A stretch of DNA of 64,000 nucleotides from an uncultured Collinsella sp. (GTDB lineage: Bacteria > Actinomycetota > Coriobacteriia > Coriobacteriales > Coriobacteriaceae), in the NCBI GenBank assembly GCA_905209455.1, contig CAJLTA010000004.1, forward strand, positions 45,932-109,931, in the 5' to 3' direction. This document shows, one piece after another, positions 62,800 to 64,000 of the stretch. A program made the translations under genes and the position numbers. Below the pieces are notes generated by a model. It was not told where the DNA came from. It saw nothing but the letters and a program-made list of their open reading frames with translations, and did no database searches. Each line of letters begins with the position of its first letter. The first letter of the stretch is position 1.

Positions 62800-64000
62800 C
62801 TAGACGCGCTCCTCGATAGCACCGTTTCTATATGCATCGAGCAGCTGGCGCAGATCCTGGATCTGGCTGCGAATCTTGGCGCCAGTATCGGTGTCGCTCA
62901 CCATGCGGCGACGGTCTGCTTGGTCAAAACGGTTGGTCTCGCTTTCGATGTCCACGTTGCGCGTGAGTGCCTCGGCAACCGTCGTAAAGGCCCGGTGCGA
63001 CTTGAGGCGGCAGCCGCGCGAGCTCGAGATGAGCGTATAGCCGGCGATGCCCGTCTTGGGATGGTAAGCGCGGCAGAAGCCGCCATCGATGACCAGCAGC
63101 TTGCCCTCGGCGCGGATGGGCTGCTCGCCCTTGGTGGTTTTAACGGGCGTGTGGCCGTTGATGATGTGTCCGGTCGGCGAACATGCCATGGGCGCGACGC
63201 CAAACTCGCGCATGATGTCATCGCAGACCGAGGGCGACTTGGTAAGCGTAAAGTACGGGTCCATCGGCTCGACCCAGGTGCTCTTATCGGCGATATAGGC
63301 GCGCTCAAAGGTACGCACCAGGCGTCCGCTGGCGGGTGAATTGAAGCCAATCCACAGGTACCACATCCAGTCGAGGGCATCGCGGTCGCCCACGCGCCAC
63401 GCGCGGCGGGCGATGTGGTCGCAAAAATCGAGATAATCGCGGCCAGCGTGCCAGGTGCCCAGGCAGTTCATGCTGCTAAAGGTGCCGTCTTCGTTGAGCG
63501 GAACGCAGCCGTGGAAGAGCAGGTTGCCGTTGGCGACCTTGTACATCGAGCCGTGGGTGTAGAGGAAATCGATATGGCGATGCAGGTGATCGGCGGTGAC
63601 AAACTCGGACACGAGCTTGTCGATGATGTGCTGCTCCTGGGGCGTGAGCGTATAGGGGTCCGCTGGATCGACAGTGGGGAAGTCGTTGGTCGTGAGTGGC
63701 CACACGCTGCCGTCGGCGAGCGTGACCGTGCCGGTGCCGTGCTCGATCTTGTCGAGTAACAGACGGTCGGTCATATCGAACTCGGGGTGGCGCTGGATAA
63801 TCTGGCCCTCGAGCTTAAAAAGCAGGACGTTGATGGCCTTGATCAGCGGGGTGATGGACTCACCGGCGGTGTAGGTGGCATCGGCAAAGGCGACAAGCTC
63901 ACGCAGCGAGATGCCGTAGTCGTTCTCCAGGATCTCGTAGTTGTCGTAGCGTAGGTTGTTGCGCAGTACCGTGGCGATGCAGGCGGGCTCACCGGCCGCA
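62800..64000 (-). CDS. fbp: Class III fructose-1,6-bisphosphatase (5' end outside window)
   Basis: The C-terminal 399 residues of a gluconeogenic phosphatase of the Bacillus/Firmicutes type. INVLLFKLEGQIIQRHPEF, TADHLHRHIDFLYTHGSMYKVANGNLLFHGCVPLNEDG, GHIINGHTPVKTTKGEQP and DGGFCRAYHPKTGIAGYTLISSSRG are family blocks. The NGHTPVK stretch is part of the metallophosphatase site. It converts fructose-1,6-bisphosphate to fructose-6-phosphate in the cytoplasm. The open frame continues through base 64000 on the minus strand, so the start lies beyond the window. Confidence 0.93.
   Translation of the reverse strand, partial: AAGEPACIATVLRNNLRYDNYEILENDYGISLRELVAFADATYTAGESITPLIKAINVLLFKLEGQIIQRHPEFDMTDRLLLDKIEHGTGTVTLADGSVWPLTTNDFPTVDPADPYTLTPQEQHIIDKLVSEFVTADHLHRHIDFLYTHGSMYKVANGNLLFHGCVPLNEDGTFSSMNCLGTWHAGRDYLDFCDHIARRAWRVGDRDALDWMWYLWIGFNSPASGRLVRTFERAYIADKSTWVEPMDPYFTLTKSPSVCDDIMREFGVAPMACSPTGHIINGHTPVKTTKGEQPIRAEGKLLVIDGGFCRAYHPKTGIAGYTLISSSRGCRLKSHRAFTTVAEALTRNVDIESETNRFDQADRRRMVSDTDTGAKIRSQIQDLRQLLDAYRNGAIEERV

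Overview
The window is a GC-rich, gene-dense bacterial chromosome segment. Anaerobic metabolism ([FeFe] hydrogenase, superoxide reductase, formate-tetrahydrofolate ligase), the one-carbon folate genes, Gram-positive style surface proteins and AddAB recombination genes suggest a gut member of the Coriobacteriia (Actinomycetota), most like Collinsella. That assignment is inferred from gene content and sequence style; no database was searched. No rRNA, tRNA, CRISPR array or intact insertion sequence was recognised.

Layout. 1-948: 3' part of a family 4 phospho-glycosidase. 1205-7280: a tight operon of a GltD-like flavoprotein, an [FeFe] hydrogenase, a substrate-binding lipoprotein and a fused ABC permease-ATPase. 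7496-12393: orphan RelB/DinJ antitoxin, CPBP protease, YgiQ radical SAM protein (minus), YoaK/DUF1275 membrane protein, LURP-one-like protein (minus). 12806-21160: FucO-like dehydrogenase, M42 aminopeptidase, an HTH-HipA-like kinase fusion, MnmA and CysK (minus), an Rrf2 regulator divergent from cysK, a small holin-like membrane protein and a YerC/TrpR-type regulator. 21316-36104: addB-addA, dnaE, a SWIM/SNF2 helicase, superoxide reductase. 36222-43521: a NadE-like protein with both active sites degraded, ruvC-ruvA-ruvB, fhs, and a membrane protein with repeated TRV-type motifs. 43534-50270: CDF cation transporter, zinc-ribbon protein, PH-like protein, a large PI-PLC-type surface protein and a small lipoprotein. 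50731-56387: fchA-folD, a MITE-like element, C69 dipeptidase, phasin-like protein and UbiB-type kinase. 56504-61540: a cobalamin riboswitch followed by two cell-surface proteins with transcobalamin-like (DUF4430) domains. 61699-64000 (minus): two GtrA-family proteins and the 3' part of a class III fructose-1,6-bisphosphatase.

How parts fit together. Fhs makes 10-formyl-THF from formate. FchA and FolD could complete conversion to methylene-THF, and FolD here lacks the lysine and glutamine needed for cyclohydrolase activity, so FchA probably supplies that step. AddAB and RuvABC form a recombination-repair set. The Rrf2 regulator and cysK share a palindrome-rich divergent promoter. The strongest candidate for an undescribed system is the B12-riboswitch-led pair of DUF4430 surface proteins, which look like an extracellular corrinoid-capture device in an organism with no outer membrane. 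The NadE-like pseudoenzyme is the second most unusual gene. Several intergenic regions hold long inverted repeats, including one clear MITE-like element.
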